DNA of 49,085 nt, taken from positions 1 through 49,085 of the forward strand of contig SVCS01000004.1 of the NCBI GenBank assembly GCA_015058205.1. The letters are read 5' to 3'. Source of the DNA: Clostridiales bacterium (GTDB taxonomy: Bacteria > Bacillota > Clostridia > Peptostreptococcales > Anaerovoracaceae). Position numbers and translations under genes: made by a program. Below, piece by piece: positions 36,203 to 45,286 of the stretch. The notes below the pieces were generated by a model. That model saw only the letters and a program-made list of their open reading frames with translations. It searched no databases and was not told where the DNA came from. Every line of letters begins with the position of its first letter. Positions within the stretch are counted from its first letter, which is position 1.

Positions 36203-37176
36203 TAGTTTTCTCCTTTATTCATATCATCTTCTAATGATTTACCTGCGTTTTCTGCTTTTGCCGGAGCCAGCATCAGGCCGACAACGCCGGCCAGAATAAT
36301 GGCGCCGCAGATAAAGTGATACCAGCGCAGCGGCTCTCCGAGGATCAACGCTCCCGCTATGATCGACACGAGGGTCGAAGCGCTGCTGAATACTGTCGAT
36401 TGAATGATTTCCATATGCGCCAGCATATATGCCATGAACTGGGCGGAAAGCAGAATACAGAACACACCGAGGAAGGAAACCCAGATGACGAAATCCGGAT
36501 GTTTCAATGGCTCGATCAGCATGCCCCAGTTTCCTGTGTAAATCGCCCGCACAATGGATACGCCGATGAAGATAATGGAACCGCCCACCGCGATGGTCGC
36601 TGTGATCTCGATCGGCCGGAAGACACCGCGGATATATCTCGCCGAAACGTTCTGGCAGCCCATGAAGATCGTGGCGACCGTCATCATGATAAGCCCTGTT
36701 ACGTTTAGGTGAATATCCGTCGCATTCAGAACGATCAGAACGATCAAAGCCGTCACGGTCATAACAATAAAGAGCATCTGCAGTCTGGTGGACCGCTCGC
36801 CCAGAACAATCCTGCCGATGATCTTGGCGAAGATCGGTGACATAGCGAAGACAATGGCGCCTTCAATAGATGTCGCGAAGAACATCGACAGAATCTGCAA
36901 AATCATGAAGGCAACATAAAAGGCCGCTGTCATGTAGAGTTTTCCTTTCGGTCTTCCCGGCTCTGCCTTCGGGTATTTTCCTAATGCCTTTGCAATGCCG
37001 ATCCACAGGGCGACGCTGATGAGCGCGGCCACATATCTGTAGCAGAGAATTGTCAGCGTATCTGCATAGGGAACACACTGTTTGATTCCAAAAAAGGAAA
37101 ACCCGATTGAAAGTGTGAAGGCAACCCCCGCCGCATATAAACTTATTCTTGGTACGTCATACTCATTCTTGCTCAT
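36202..37176 (-). CDS. EamA/DMT-superfamily transporter
   Basis: ~10 TM segments. FFATSIEGAIVFAMSPIFAKIIGRIVLGER and STLVSIIAGALILGEPLRWYHFICGAIILAGV. Confidence 0.9.
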   Translation of the reverse strand: MSKNEYDVPRISLYAAGVAFTLSIGFSFFGIKQCVPYADTLTILCYRYVAALISVALWIGIAKALGKYPKAEPGRPKGKLYMTAAFYVAFMILQILSMFFATSIEGAIVFAMSPIFAKIIGRIVLGERSTRLQMLFIVMTVTALIVLIVLNATDIHLNVTGLIMMTVATIFMGCQNVSARYIRGVFRPIEITATIAVGGSIIFIGVSIVRAIYTGNWGMLIEPLKHPDFVIWVSFLGVFCILLSAQFMAYMLAHMEIIQSTVFSSASTLVSIIAGALILGEPLRWYHFICGAIILAGVVGLMLAPAKAENAGKSLEDDMNKGEN

Positions 37177-37793
37177 GAAACGATTCCTCTTATGAAAATC
37201 TCAATTCCGATGAATATGAGAATGCATCCTCCCAGTATTCCTGCCTTGCCGGACAGTTTTTCGCTTGCTTTCCTTCCGATGTGGAGCCCGACGGTGCATA
37301 TGAGATATGTCACTACAGCAATGATGACCGCGCATACCAGCGCCTGCACCCAACCGTAACCGGATATTGCAAACCCAACAGATAGTGCATCAATCGCCGT
37401 TGCGATTCCCTGCAAAAGCAGTGTCGTCGCTGTAAGCCGTGCCGTCGCGGCGACTGTTTCTGAAACGATATTGTTCTCGTTCCGCTTATCCCGAATCTGC
37501 TGAATGCTTTCGATGAGCATCTTGCCGCCAATATACAAAAGCAGCACGAGAGCGATCCAAGGTACCGCTTTCTGGAACATCTCAAAACGGGACGCCAGGG
37601 CGTGTACGCAGAACCATCCGATCACAGGCATGATGAACTGAAAGAAAGCGAAAGTTCCTGCAATGGTCCACCTTCTGTTTCTCCTCATGTCCGGTTCCAG
37701 AAGCCCGTCTGCGATGGATACACTGAACGCATCCATTGCCAGCCCAACACCTAGAAGTATGCTGTTAAAAAAGAATGTTACGCCCCAGTTCAT
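37173..37793 (-). CDS. mntP: MntP-family manganese efflux pump
   Basis: NSILLGVGLAMDAFSVSIADGL...LLQGIATAIDALSVGFAI (duplicated acidic TM motifs). Confidence 0.9.
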   Translation of the reverse strand: MNWGVTFFFNSILLGVGLAMDAFSVSIADGLLEPDMRRNRRWTIAGTFAFFQFIMPVIGWFCVHALASRFEMFQKAVPWIALVLLLYIGGKMLIESIQQIRDKRNENNIVSETVAATARLTATTLLLQGIATAIDALSVGFAISGYGWVQALVCAVIIAVVTYLICTVGLHIGRKASEKLSGKAGILGGCILIFIGIEIFIRGIVS

Positions 37794-38770
37794 GATTCCT
37801 TATCCAGCTCCTCAAACGCATCTTCAATCTCTTTCTTCTTTTCAAGTTTATCCGCCTTGTCTTCCGTCTTTGTACGGCTCGATACGATGACAGAAGCAAT
37901 GATGCTCGCAATCAGCAGTATCAGTATGACAGCGATAGAAATAAGATTGTGGATATGGAGATCGAATATGTCGAGGAGCATTTTCACACCGGTGAACATC
38001 AGGATGACAGCCACACCGTACTTGACGTACTGAAATCTCTCATGCATGTGTTCCAGGACAAAGAACATCTGCCTCAGTCCCATCACCGCAAACATATTCG
38101 ATGTATATACGATAAACAGGTCCCGCGTCATGGATATGACGGCAGGAACAGAGTCGATTGCAAAAATAATATCTGAAAACAGCAGCAGGACCATCACCAC
38201 CATAAGCGGCGTGCACAGCTTTTTCGCTCTCTTGGAAAGCAGACTGGATTTGTCGTAATTGGTCCCATCGTTGTCCACAATGAACTTCTCGCCTTCAAAG
38301 TCTGCGCTCATGGGCAGGAACTTGGCGATGATCTTATAGATCACGCCGTCCCGCGGGTCATCTTCCTCATCGTCCTTCCGGAACATCCGGATGCCGCTGA
38401 TCACAAGCAGCGCACCGAAAACCCAGAGAAGCCATTCAAACATGTTGATCAGTGAAATCCCCACGAATATGAACAGGAATCTGAGCACGATCGTGCCGGC
38501 GATTCCGTAGTTGAGCACCTTGTGCTGCGCATGTTCATTGATTCCGAAGCTGATGAAAATCAGCAGAAATACGAACAGGTTGTCCACTGAAAGGCTCAGC
38601 TCAATCAGATACCCGCTGAAGTAATCAATGGCCTGCGAGGCTCCCTGCCAGAGGTAAATGACCACGCCAAAAAGGCATGCCATAAGGATCCAGAAGTAGA
38701 ACCACTTATACTGCCAGATTGCTTCCCATATTCTTCTGCCTGTTGAGTTGGAGCCCTCTTTAGAGTCCAT
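37790..38770 (-). CDS. TerC-family membrane protein
   Basis: LIELSLSVDNLFVFLLIFISFGIN...LLFSDIIFAIDSVPAVISMTRDLFIVYTSNMFAVMGLRQMFFVL. Confidence 0.94.
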   Translation of the reverse strand: MDSKEGSNSTGRRIWEAIWQYKWFYFWILMACLFGVVIYLWQGASQAIDYFSGYLIELSLSVDNLFVFLLIFISFGINEHAQHKVLNYGIAGTIVLRFLFIFVGISLINMFEWLLWVFGALLVISGIRMFRKDDEEDDPRDGVIYKIIAKFLPMSADFEGEKFIVDNDGTNYDKSSLLSKRAKKLCTPLMVVMVLLLFSDIIFAIDSVPAVISMTRDLFIVYTSNMFAVMGLRQMFFVLEHMHERFQYVKYGVAVILMFTGVKMLLDIFDLHIHNLISIAVILILLIASIIASVIVSSRTKTEDKADKLEKKKEIEDAFEELDKES

Positions 38771-39500
38771 TCACCGCCTCTTTCATTACCTTTCCGATGG
38801 CATCGTGTATGACCAGATCTGCTCTGTTGTCGAAGGATGTGCTGCTCTTGTTGATGAGCACAAGTTTACTTCCTCTGAAGTAGTTGATGAATCCTGCCGC
38901 CGGATAAACCACCAGCGATGTTCCTCCGATGATGAGAACATCTGCCTTTCTGATAGCGTCTACCGCCCCATTGATCTGATACTCATCAAGTGCTTCTTCG
39001 TAAAGAACGACGTCTGGTTTTACGACACCGCCGCACTTTTCACACTTCGGAATGAGTCCATCGCAGTGTTCCGGATCCATAATATAGTCAAGATCATAAT
39101 ATGTTCCGCAGTGCATGCAATTGTTCCTGAGAACAGAACCGTGCAGTTCGTAAACAGTTTTGCTGCCTGCCTTCTGGTGGAGCCCATCTATGTTCTGGGT
39201 TACAACAGCTTTGAGTTTGCCCATCTCTTCCAGCTTCGCCAGTGCCTTGTGGGCGTCATTGGGTTCCGCGTCAGTGTAGATCAGGTTGTTTTTGTAATAG
39301 TCAAAGAAGGTCTCCGTATCTCTCACGAAGAAGCTGTGAGACAACATCTGTTCTGGTGACATGCCGTAATTGGACTGGGCGCTGTAGAGACCCGCTTCCG
39401 ATCTGAAGTCAGGAATATTGCTCTCCGTTGAAACGCCTGCCCCGCCGAAGAAGACGATATTGTCACTTCCTTTGATAATTTCAGTAAGTTCCTCGTACAT
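38760..39500 (-). CDS. cobB: Sir2-family NAD-dependent protein deacylase (sirtuin)
   Basis: FFGGAGVSTESNIPDFRSEAGLY, VTQNIDGLHQKAGS, ELHGS, zinc cysteines CMHC...CEKC. Confidence 0.94.
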   Translation of the reverse strand: MYEELTEIIKGSDNIVFFGGAGVSTESNIPDFRSEAGLYSAQSNYGMSPEQMLSHSFFVRDTETFFDYYKNNLIYTDAEPNDAHKALAKLEEMGKLKAVVTQNIDGLHQKAGSKTVYELHGSVLRNNCMHCGTYYDLDYIMDPEHCDGLIPKCEKCGGVVKPDVVLYEEALDEYQINGAVDAIRKADVLIIGGTSLVVYPAAGFINYFRGSKLVLINKSSTSFDNRADLVIHDAIGKVMKEAVNGL

Positions 39501-39512
39501 TTGAAACCTCCT

Positions 39513-40745
39513 TTACTTATTGCTTTTTACTCTGTCGATAGCAAGTATGATAACCAGAGCTCCTGCGGCCGTCAGAAGTGTTGATACGAAGGTCAGCATC
39601 TTCGAGCCGCTCGCATCCAGTATCATTCCGCCAAGCAGAGTTGCGAATATGGTTGTAATAGTTATCATGGTTGTGAACAGCGCCTGTCCCTTAACTGCTT
39701 CACCCCTGCTCATCATCTCATCGGAGAAATACACCATTCCCGGAAGGAAGAGTGCGAAGGAAACAGGCTGGAACAGCTGTCCGATATACAGCATCACAAC
39801 AGAATTGGCAAGCCAGCAAATGGCGATTTTTACGGTAAATCCGATTGCCGCAATTTTCAGCAGGAACTGACAGGAAAATCTTCTTCGCAGCTGTTTGAAG
39901 AAAACCATGGTCGGTATCTCCAGAAATGCCATAACGCCGAGGATTCGTCCCATGTCCTCCGTAGTTCCGCCGACACCATCGCAAATCTGCGCCATATAAT
40001 TGTTCAGTACTGCGTTGCTGAAAAAGATGCCCAGGACACCCAGATTCATGATGAAGAACATCTTGTTTCTCTTGATGAACTGGATGAGGTTGATTTCCTC
40101 TTCCTCTTCTGCTTTCACTTCTGCTTCCGCTATCTCTTCGGCTGTCTCTTGCTCAATGTTGCGCTGCGGTGCCTGTTTCTTGCCTTTGTTGAAGTAATAC
40201 CCTGTGAATGCAAGGCTCGCAATGAGCAGCAGGCAGGAAATCTCACTTGCGATCGGCATAACGTTGATTCCGAAGTGTTCGACGATCGTGCCGAAGACTG
40301 CAACAAAAATCGAGTAGGCCAGTGAGCCGACGGATCTTGCGATGCCGAAGTTGATGGACACGCCTGCTTCCTCAAGCCGGAAGGCCAGTGAGTTGAACAG
40401 TGGCTGCAGTACGGTATGAAATGCAATCAGCAGTACGAACACGACGCAGAGGCCCAGGCTTCCGCCTTTGAATGTGAACATGCCGATGGTGAATACCATC
40501 ATGCAGACGGTCATGATCTCTGTCGTTCCGATGACGTCCAGTCTCTTTGACCGGTCTACAAAATCCGCGATGAGCGGCTGCATGATCACTGCCAGTACGT
40601 TGGCCGCCGCCAGCGTCACTCCTATTTGTGAATTTGTATATCCTTTTGCCAGCATGAACACGGACGCGAAACTGCTGACAACTGCGTAGATGACCCAGTA
40701 AGTCCCAAAAATCGCGCCGTATCCGCTGTTCAATATTTTACCCAT
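39513..40745 (-). CDS. MFS transporter
   Basis: 12-TM MFS pattern. MLAKGYTNSQIGVTLAAANVLAVIMQPLIADFVDRSKRLDV. Confidence 0.87.
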   Translation of the reverse strand: MGKILNSGYGAIFGTYWVIYAVVSSFASVFMLAKGYTNSQIGVTLAAANVLAVIMQPLIADFVDRSKRLDVIGTTEIMTVCMMVFTIGMFTFKGGSLGLCVVFVLLIAFHTVLQPLFNSLAFRLEEAGVSINFGIARSVGSLAYSIFVAVFGTIVEHFGINVMPIASEISCLLLIASLAFTGYYFNKGKKQAPQRNIEQETAEEIAEAEVKAEEEEEINLIQFIKRNKMFFIMNLGVLGIFFSNAVLNNYMAQICDGVGGTTEDMGRILGVMAFLEIPTMVFFKQLRRRFSCQFLLKIAAIGFTVKIAICWLANSVVMLYIGQLFQPVSFALFLPGMVYFSDEMMSRGEAVKGQALFTTMITITTIFATLLGGMILDASGSKMLTFVSTLLTAAGALVIILAIDRVKSNK

Positions 40746-40811
40746 TAACTGTCTTTATCTGTCGTAATCTATATTCTAGTAATAATTTTTTTGTCGCTAT
40801 GATTTCACGCT

Positions 40812-42248
40812 CTACAGATCGTAGTAAAGCGAAAATTCTGCTGGATGCGGAATCGAATGAACCTTCTGGTAATCTGCCTTTTTCTTTTCGATCCACAGGT
40901 CGATCAGTTCCTGAGGGAATACGCCGCCTGCTGTCAGGTAGTCGTGATCTTCCTTCAGTGCATCCAGCGCATCCATAAGACTCCTTGGCAGCGCCTTGAC
41001 TTCTTTCTTCTGCTCCTCGCTCAGATCATAGAGGTTGAAGTCATATGGACCCCATCCGCCGTCCATGGCGTTGATTTTGTTCTTCACACCATCGATACCT
41101 GCCATCAGAATTGCTGCAAATGCATAGTAAGGATTTGCCGTTCCATCAGGATTCCTCAGCTCGAAGCGCTTCTTGTCTGGTGCTTTTGCGTATGCAGGAA
41201 TTCTGATAACAGAGCTTCTGTTGGCAGTTGCAAAACCAATCGTAACAGGTGCTTCAAATCCCGGAACCAGTCTCTTGTAGGAGTTGGTTGATGGGTTTGT
41301 GAATGCGCACAGGCTTCTCGCGTGTTTGAGCAGTCCACCCATGAAGCAGAGCGCCAGCTCGGAAAGTCCAGAGTAACCATTCTCGTCGTAGAAGAGCGGT
41401 TTACCATCCTTGAACAGATGCATATGTACATGCAGACCGGATCCTGCTTCATCATAGATCGGCTTCGGCAGGAAGGTTGCTGTTCTGTCATCTTCTACGG
41501 CTGTGTTCTTGATGATGTACTTCGTCGCCATGACTGCGTCAGCCATTTCTGTCATCTCGCCGAGCTCAACTTCGATTTCAACCTGTCCCGGACCGCCGAC
41601 TTCATGATGGTGGTACTTGACTTTGATGCCCCAGTCCTCCATGGTCATGCACATCTTGGCTCTGGAGTTATATGTGATATCCTGTGGGATGTCTGCGTGG
41701 TAACCCTTTTTACGGCCAACCTGATATCCCTTGTTTCTGATGTCGTCTTCCATTGCAGAATTCCACTCGGCCTGCTTCGTATCGACCTCGCAGAATACAG
41801 ATTCTTCTCTGACCTGATAGGCGACTCTGTCGAAGAGGTAGAATTCGAATTCCGGCCCTACGATCATCTGATCCGCGATGCCCTGATCTCTCATGTATTT
41901 CTCCGCAGCCAGGGAAACGTTTCTCGGATACTGATCGAACGGTCTGTTTTCCGGCTCATCGATGACGAATACGTCGCCCATCATCGTGATGGTCGGAATC
42001 TCTGAGAACTTGTCGAAGATTGCTGTCTTCAAATTTGGAATGAAGACCATATCCGACTTCTCGATAGGAGCATAGCCGTAATTCGATCCGTCGAAACCGA
42101 TACCCTCGACCATGGTGTCTTCCGTGAAACGTTCCACCGGAATGGAAAGATGTCTCCATCTTCCTTCCAGATCGACCATCTTGAAGTCGACCATCTTCAC
42201 GTCATAATCCTTGATGAATTTCTGGACTTCTGCAACTGAATTAAACAT
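40812..42248 (-). CDS. glnA: Glutamine synthetase type I
   Basis: VGPEFEFYLFD, YHHHEVGGPGQVEIEV, GSGLHVHMHLFKDGKPLF, NPSTNSYKRLVPGFEAPV, NLYDLSEEQKK. Confidence 0.96.
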   Translation of the reverse strand: MFNSVAEVQKFIKDYDVKMVDFKMVDLEGRWRHLSIPVERFTEDTMVEGIGFDGSNYGYAPIEKSDMVFIPNLKTAIFDKFSEIPTITMMGDVFVIDEPENRPFDQYPRNVSLAAEKYMRDQGIADQMIVGPEFEFYLFDRVAYQVREESVFCEVDTKQAEWNSAMEDDIRNKGYQVGRKKGYHADIPQDITYNSRAKMCMTMEDWGIKVKYHHHEVGGPGQVEIEVELGEMTEMADAVMATKYIIKNTAVEDDRTATFLPKPIYDEAGSGLHVHMHLFKDGKPLFYDENGYSGLSELALCFMGGLLKHARSLCAFTNPSTNSYKRLVPGFEAPVTIGFATANRSSVIRIPAYAKAPDKKRFELRNPDGTANPYYAFAAILMAGIDGVKNKINAMDGGWGPYDFNLYDLSEEQKKEVKALPRSLMDALDALKEDHDYLTAGGVFPQELIDLWIEKKKADYQKVHSIPHPAEFSLYYDL

Positions 42249-42290
42249 AGTATTCTCCTTTCAGTTTACGTAACTGTTTCTAAACTGCTG

Positions 42291-42680
42291 TTATACTGTC
42301 TCCTCGAACTGATTGTGGCAGTGCGGACAGTTTATTTTGATCTTTCCTGCGCCGACAGGAACTCTCAGTTTTTCTTTGCAGTATGGACAGATGAGAACAC
42401 GCTTGCCGTCATTCTTCGGTCTGCTGCCGGGTTTGCTGAAACCGCCGCCGCCTGTCTTTCCCGACGTGAACTTGCTCTTCATCTCCAGATATTTCATGTT
42501 CTCCGCTCTTCTCTTATCGTAGAATCTGGAGAACGCTCTGCTGTACACAAGAATCAGCAGGATGACCGCTGCCACCCACAGTGCTCTGATTCCTACAAAT
42601 ATATTCAGCACCATAAGCGCTGCTGATACGATGAGCATAAATCTGCCCAGCTCATCCATTCCATATCTTCCGTTGAACAT
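42291..42680 (-). CDS. Membrane protein with C-terminal zinc ribbon, unknown function
   Basis: Two N-terminal TM segments. C-terminal LICPYCKEKLRVPVGAGKIKINCPHCHNQFEE. Confidence 0.75.
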   Translation of the reverse strand: MFNGRYGMDELGRFMLIVSAALMVLNIFVGIRALWVAAVILLILVYSRAFSRFYDKRRAENMKYLEMKSKFTSGKTGGGGFSKPGSRPKNDGKRVLICPYCKEKLRVPVGAGKIKINCPHCHNQFEETV

Positions 42681-45257
42681 CTATCTCTCCTCCATTTCCA
42701 GCACCAGTTCCTCGAACACTTTCTGTGCTGCTTCCACGGATTTCATCGCATCACTGCAGTAGAAATCCGCTCCCATTTTATATGCATAATCTTCCGTCAG
42801 AACGGCGCCTCCCACCATGACCTTCACCGTAGGATCTTCTTCCTTGATGGCCTTGATGGTCTCCTCCATGCTCGCCAATGTTGTCGTCATAAGTGCCGAG
42901 AGTCCTACGAGGCGGATTCCCTCAGAGCGCACTTTTTCGACCACATCCTCAACAGGCACATCCCGTCCCAGATCGATCATGTTGAATCCATAGTTCTCCA
43001 TGATGACTTTGACGATATTCTTACCGATATCGTGGATATCACCCTTTACTGTAGCAATCACCACATCGCCGGCATTTTCACCTCTGACGCCAGACTCCTC
43101 CATACGCTTTTTGATCACGTCGAATCCAACCTGGGCAGCCTGGGCCGCCTGCAGCATGGATGGCAGGAACACTTCTCCTCTCTCGAATCCCTTGCCGACT
43201 CTATCGAGGGCAGGAATCAGATCCTGGTTGACAATGTCCAGCGGATCCTTCGTCTTGAGCAGGTTCTCGATTGATTTTGCAGCGTCTCCTTCCAAGCCGT
43301 TTTCAATGGCGTAAGCCACCGCTTCCTCTCCCGTCCTTCCGGAGCCGGACGTTGTTGCTTTTGCACCGGATGATTCTGCTGCTCCGCGGGTGGTTGATGT
43401 GGTTTTCGCTGCTGCATCTTTGTATCTTTCAATGTAGGCCGCTGCGCCTTCGTCTCTGTTCTTGAGGACATTGAAGGCGTAGATGGAAGCCATCATATCT
43501 TCATCATTCGGATTGATGATCGGAAGATCAAGCCCGTTCTCCAGCGCCATCGTCATAAACGTCCTGTTGACGACAGGGCGCAAAGGCAACCCGAAGCTTA
43601 CGTTGGACACACCCAGAGCTGTTGCCAGTCCCAACTGTTCCTTGACCATGCGGACGGTCTTCAGTGTCTCATCAACCTCCTTCTGCTGAGCAGACGCTGT
43701 CAGTGTAAGGCAATCGATGATCAAATCTTCACGCGGAATACCGTATTCCTGGGTCTTCGCCAGTATGCGCTGGGCGATTTCAAAACGCTCTTCGCATGTG
43801 GCAGGAATTCCTCTGCTGTCCAGTGTCAGGCCGATGACGGCAGCTCCGTATTTCTTCACGATTGGAAGAATGCGGTCCATGACCTCTTCATCGCCGTTTA
43901 CGGAGTTCACGATCGGTTTGCCGTTGTAGATGCGGAGCGCCGCTTCAATGGCATCCGCATTGGATGAGTCTATCTGCAAAGGCAGGTTCGTCACTGCCTG
44001 AAGCTTCTTGATCAATTCGGGCATGAGCGCCGCTTCATCGATACCCGGAACACCTACGTTCACATCCAGGATCTCCGCCCCGGCGTCAATCTGCTTCATT
44101 GCCTGATCAATGACGTAATCGAAGTCCTTATTGATGAGCGCGTTCTTCAGTTTCTTTTTTCCTGTTGGGTTCAGCCGTTCACCGATAACCGTAACATGAT
44201 CGACAGTAACCACCTTGCTGGCACTGCAGACCTTCAGCGGTTTCTGCGGTTTCTCCAAGCCGAACAAGCTTTTCAGAGAGAAGTCCTGCGGTTTATGCGC
44301 TTCCGCAATTGCCTCGCTGAGGGGACCTCTCGGGCGGCGGAAATGCTCTCCTGTATAAAGACCGATTCCTTCCTCCATATCCGTCTGTCTTTCTGCCCTT
44401 TCTGCAGCATACTGAGCGACGCCTCTGATGTAGTCCGGCGTTGTGCCGCAGCAGCCGCCGACCATGGCAACGCCCGCGTCCACATACTGTTTCATGATTT
44501 CAATGAACTCAGCTGCGTCGATGTCGTATTCACCTGTTGCCGGGTCCGGTAATCCCGCATTCGGCTTCGCGATGACCGGCAGATCTGTATAGGACATCAG
44601 TTCCTCAATGAGCGGCAGAATCTGTGCCGGTCCAAGGGAGCAGTTGATGCCGATGGCATCTGCTCCGAGTCCTTCCAGGATCATGGCCATATTCTCAAGG
44701 CCTGTCCCCAGGAACGTCCGTCCGTTCTGTTCGAAAGTCATCGTAACCATAAGCGGAAGGTCTGTATTCTCTTTTACCGCCAGTACGGCTGCCTTTGTAT
44801 CGTAGATGTCTGTCATCGTTTCAATGGTGACAGCATCTGCACCACATGCTACAGCAGCCTTCGCCTGCAGCGCATAGAACTCGTAGGCGTCCTCGAAGGT
44901 CAGTCTTCCAAGAGGTTCCACAAGTTCCCCTTGCGGCCCCATATCGAAGACCATCAGGATGGTTCTGCCCTTGCCTGCATACTCTTCGCGGAGTTTCCTC
45001 GCCGGCGCAGTCAGTTTCAGGCACAAAGACTCTACCGTCTCTCCCAAGCCTGCCACCTTGTCTCTGGTCAGATTGAAGGTCGGTGTGTAGACGACCTGTG
45101 ATCCTGCCTCAATATACTGTCTCGCGACATCCTCTAAAATATCGGGATTGTGGTATGCAAAGGCAGTCGAATCCTCGCCTGCTTTCATCCCCCTGGCCTG
45201 GAGCATGGTGCCCATGCCGCCGTCCAGTATGATTGTTCTGTGTCCTTTTGTGTTCAT
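42681..45257 (-). CDS. metH: Cobalamin-dependent methionine synthase, short form (homocysteine, pterin and B12 domains)
   Basis: MNTKGHRTIILDGGMGTMLQARGMKAGE...GGCCGTTPDYI; VIGERLNPTGKKKLKNAL; MLQAAQAAQVGFDVIKKRM...VVIATVKGDIHDIGKNIV (B12 His motif). Ends at 858 aa without a SAM-reactivation domain. Confidence 0.95.
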   Translation of the reverse strand: MNTKGHRTIILDGGMGTMLQARGMKAGEDSTAFAYHNPDILEDVARQYIEAGSQVVYTPTFNLTRDKVAGLGETVESLCLKLTAPARKLREEYAGKGRTILMVFDMGPQGELVEPLGRLTFEDAYEFYALQAKAAVACGADAVTIETMTDIYDTKAAVLAVKENTDLPLMVTMTFEQNGRTFLGTGLENMAMILEGLGADAIGINCSLGPAQILPLIEELMSYTDLPVIAKPNAGLPDPATGEYDIDAAEFIEIMKQYVDAGVAMVGGCCGTTPDYIRGVAQYAAERAERQTDMEEGIGLYTGEHFRRPRGPLSEAIAEAHKPQDFSLKSLFGLEKPQKPLKVCSASKVVTVDHVTVIGERLNPTGKKKLKNALINKDFDYVIDQAMKQIDAGAEILDVNVGVPGIDEAALMPELIKKLQAVTNLPLQIDSSNADAIEAALRIYNGKPIVNSVNGDEEVMDRILPIVKKYGAAVIGLTLDSRGIPATCEERFEIAQRILAKTQEYGIPREDLIIDCLTLTASAQQKEVDETLKTVRMVKEQLGLATALGVSNVSFGLPLRPVVNRTFMTMALENGLDLPIINPNDEDMMASIYAFNVLKNRDEGAAAYIERYKDAAAKTTSTTRGAAESSGAKATTSGSGRTGEEAVAYAIENGLEGDAAKSIENLLKTKDPLDIVNQDLIPALDRVGKGFERGEVFLPSMLQAAQAAQVGFDVIKKRMEESGVRGENAGDVVIATVKGDIHDIGKNIVKVIMENYGFNMIDLGRDVPVEDVVEKVRSEGIRLVGLSALMTTTLASMEETIKAIKEEDPTVKVMVGGAVLTEDYAYKMGADFYCSDAMKSVEAAQKVFEELVLEMEER

Positions 45258-45286
45258 GTGATATCTTCCCTACTCACTTGATTCCA

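Noticed and set aside
38760-39500. Sir2 gene as an anti-phage (Thoeris/DSR/SIR2-HerA) component
   Set aside because: It is a stand-alone ~246-aa zinc-containing class sirtuin typical of CobB. The HerA-like gene is about 6 kb away and of the YjgR/DUF853 type.
40746-40811. yybP-ykoY (Mn) riboswitch upstream of the TerC/MntP operon
   Set aside because: The leader upstream of the first gene is only 66 nt to the next gene and AT-rich, with no visible riboswitch architecture. TerC and MntP starts overlap upstream coding sequence.
41322-42005. 227-aa plus-strand ORF opposite glnA
   Set aside because: Antisense shadow of the highly conserved glnA coding sequence.
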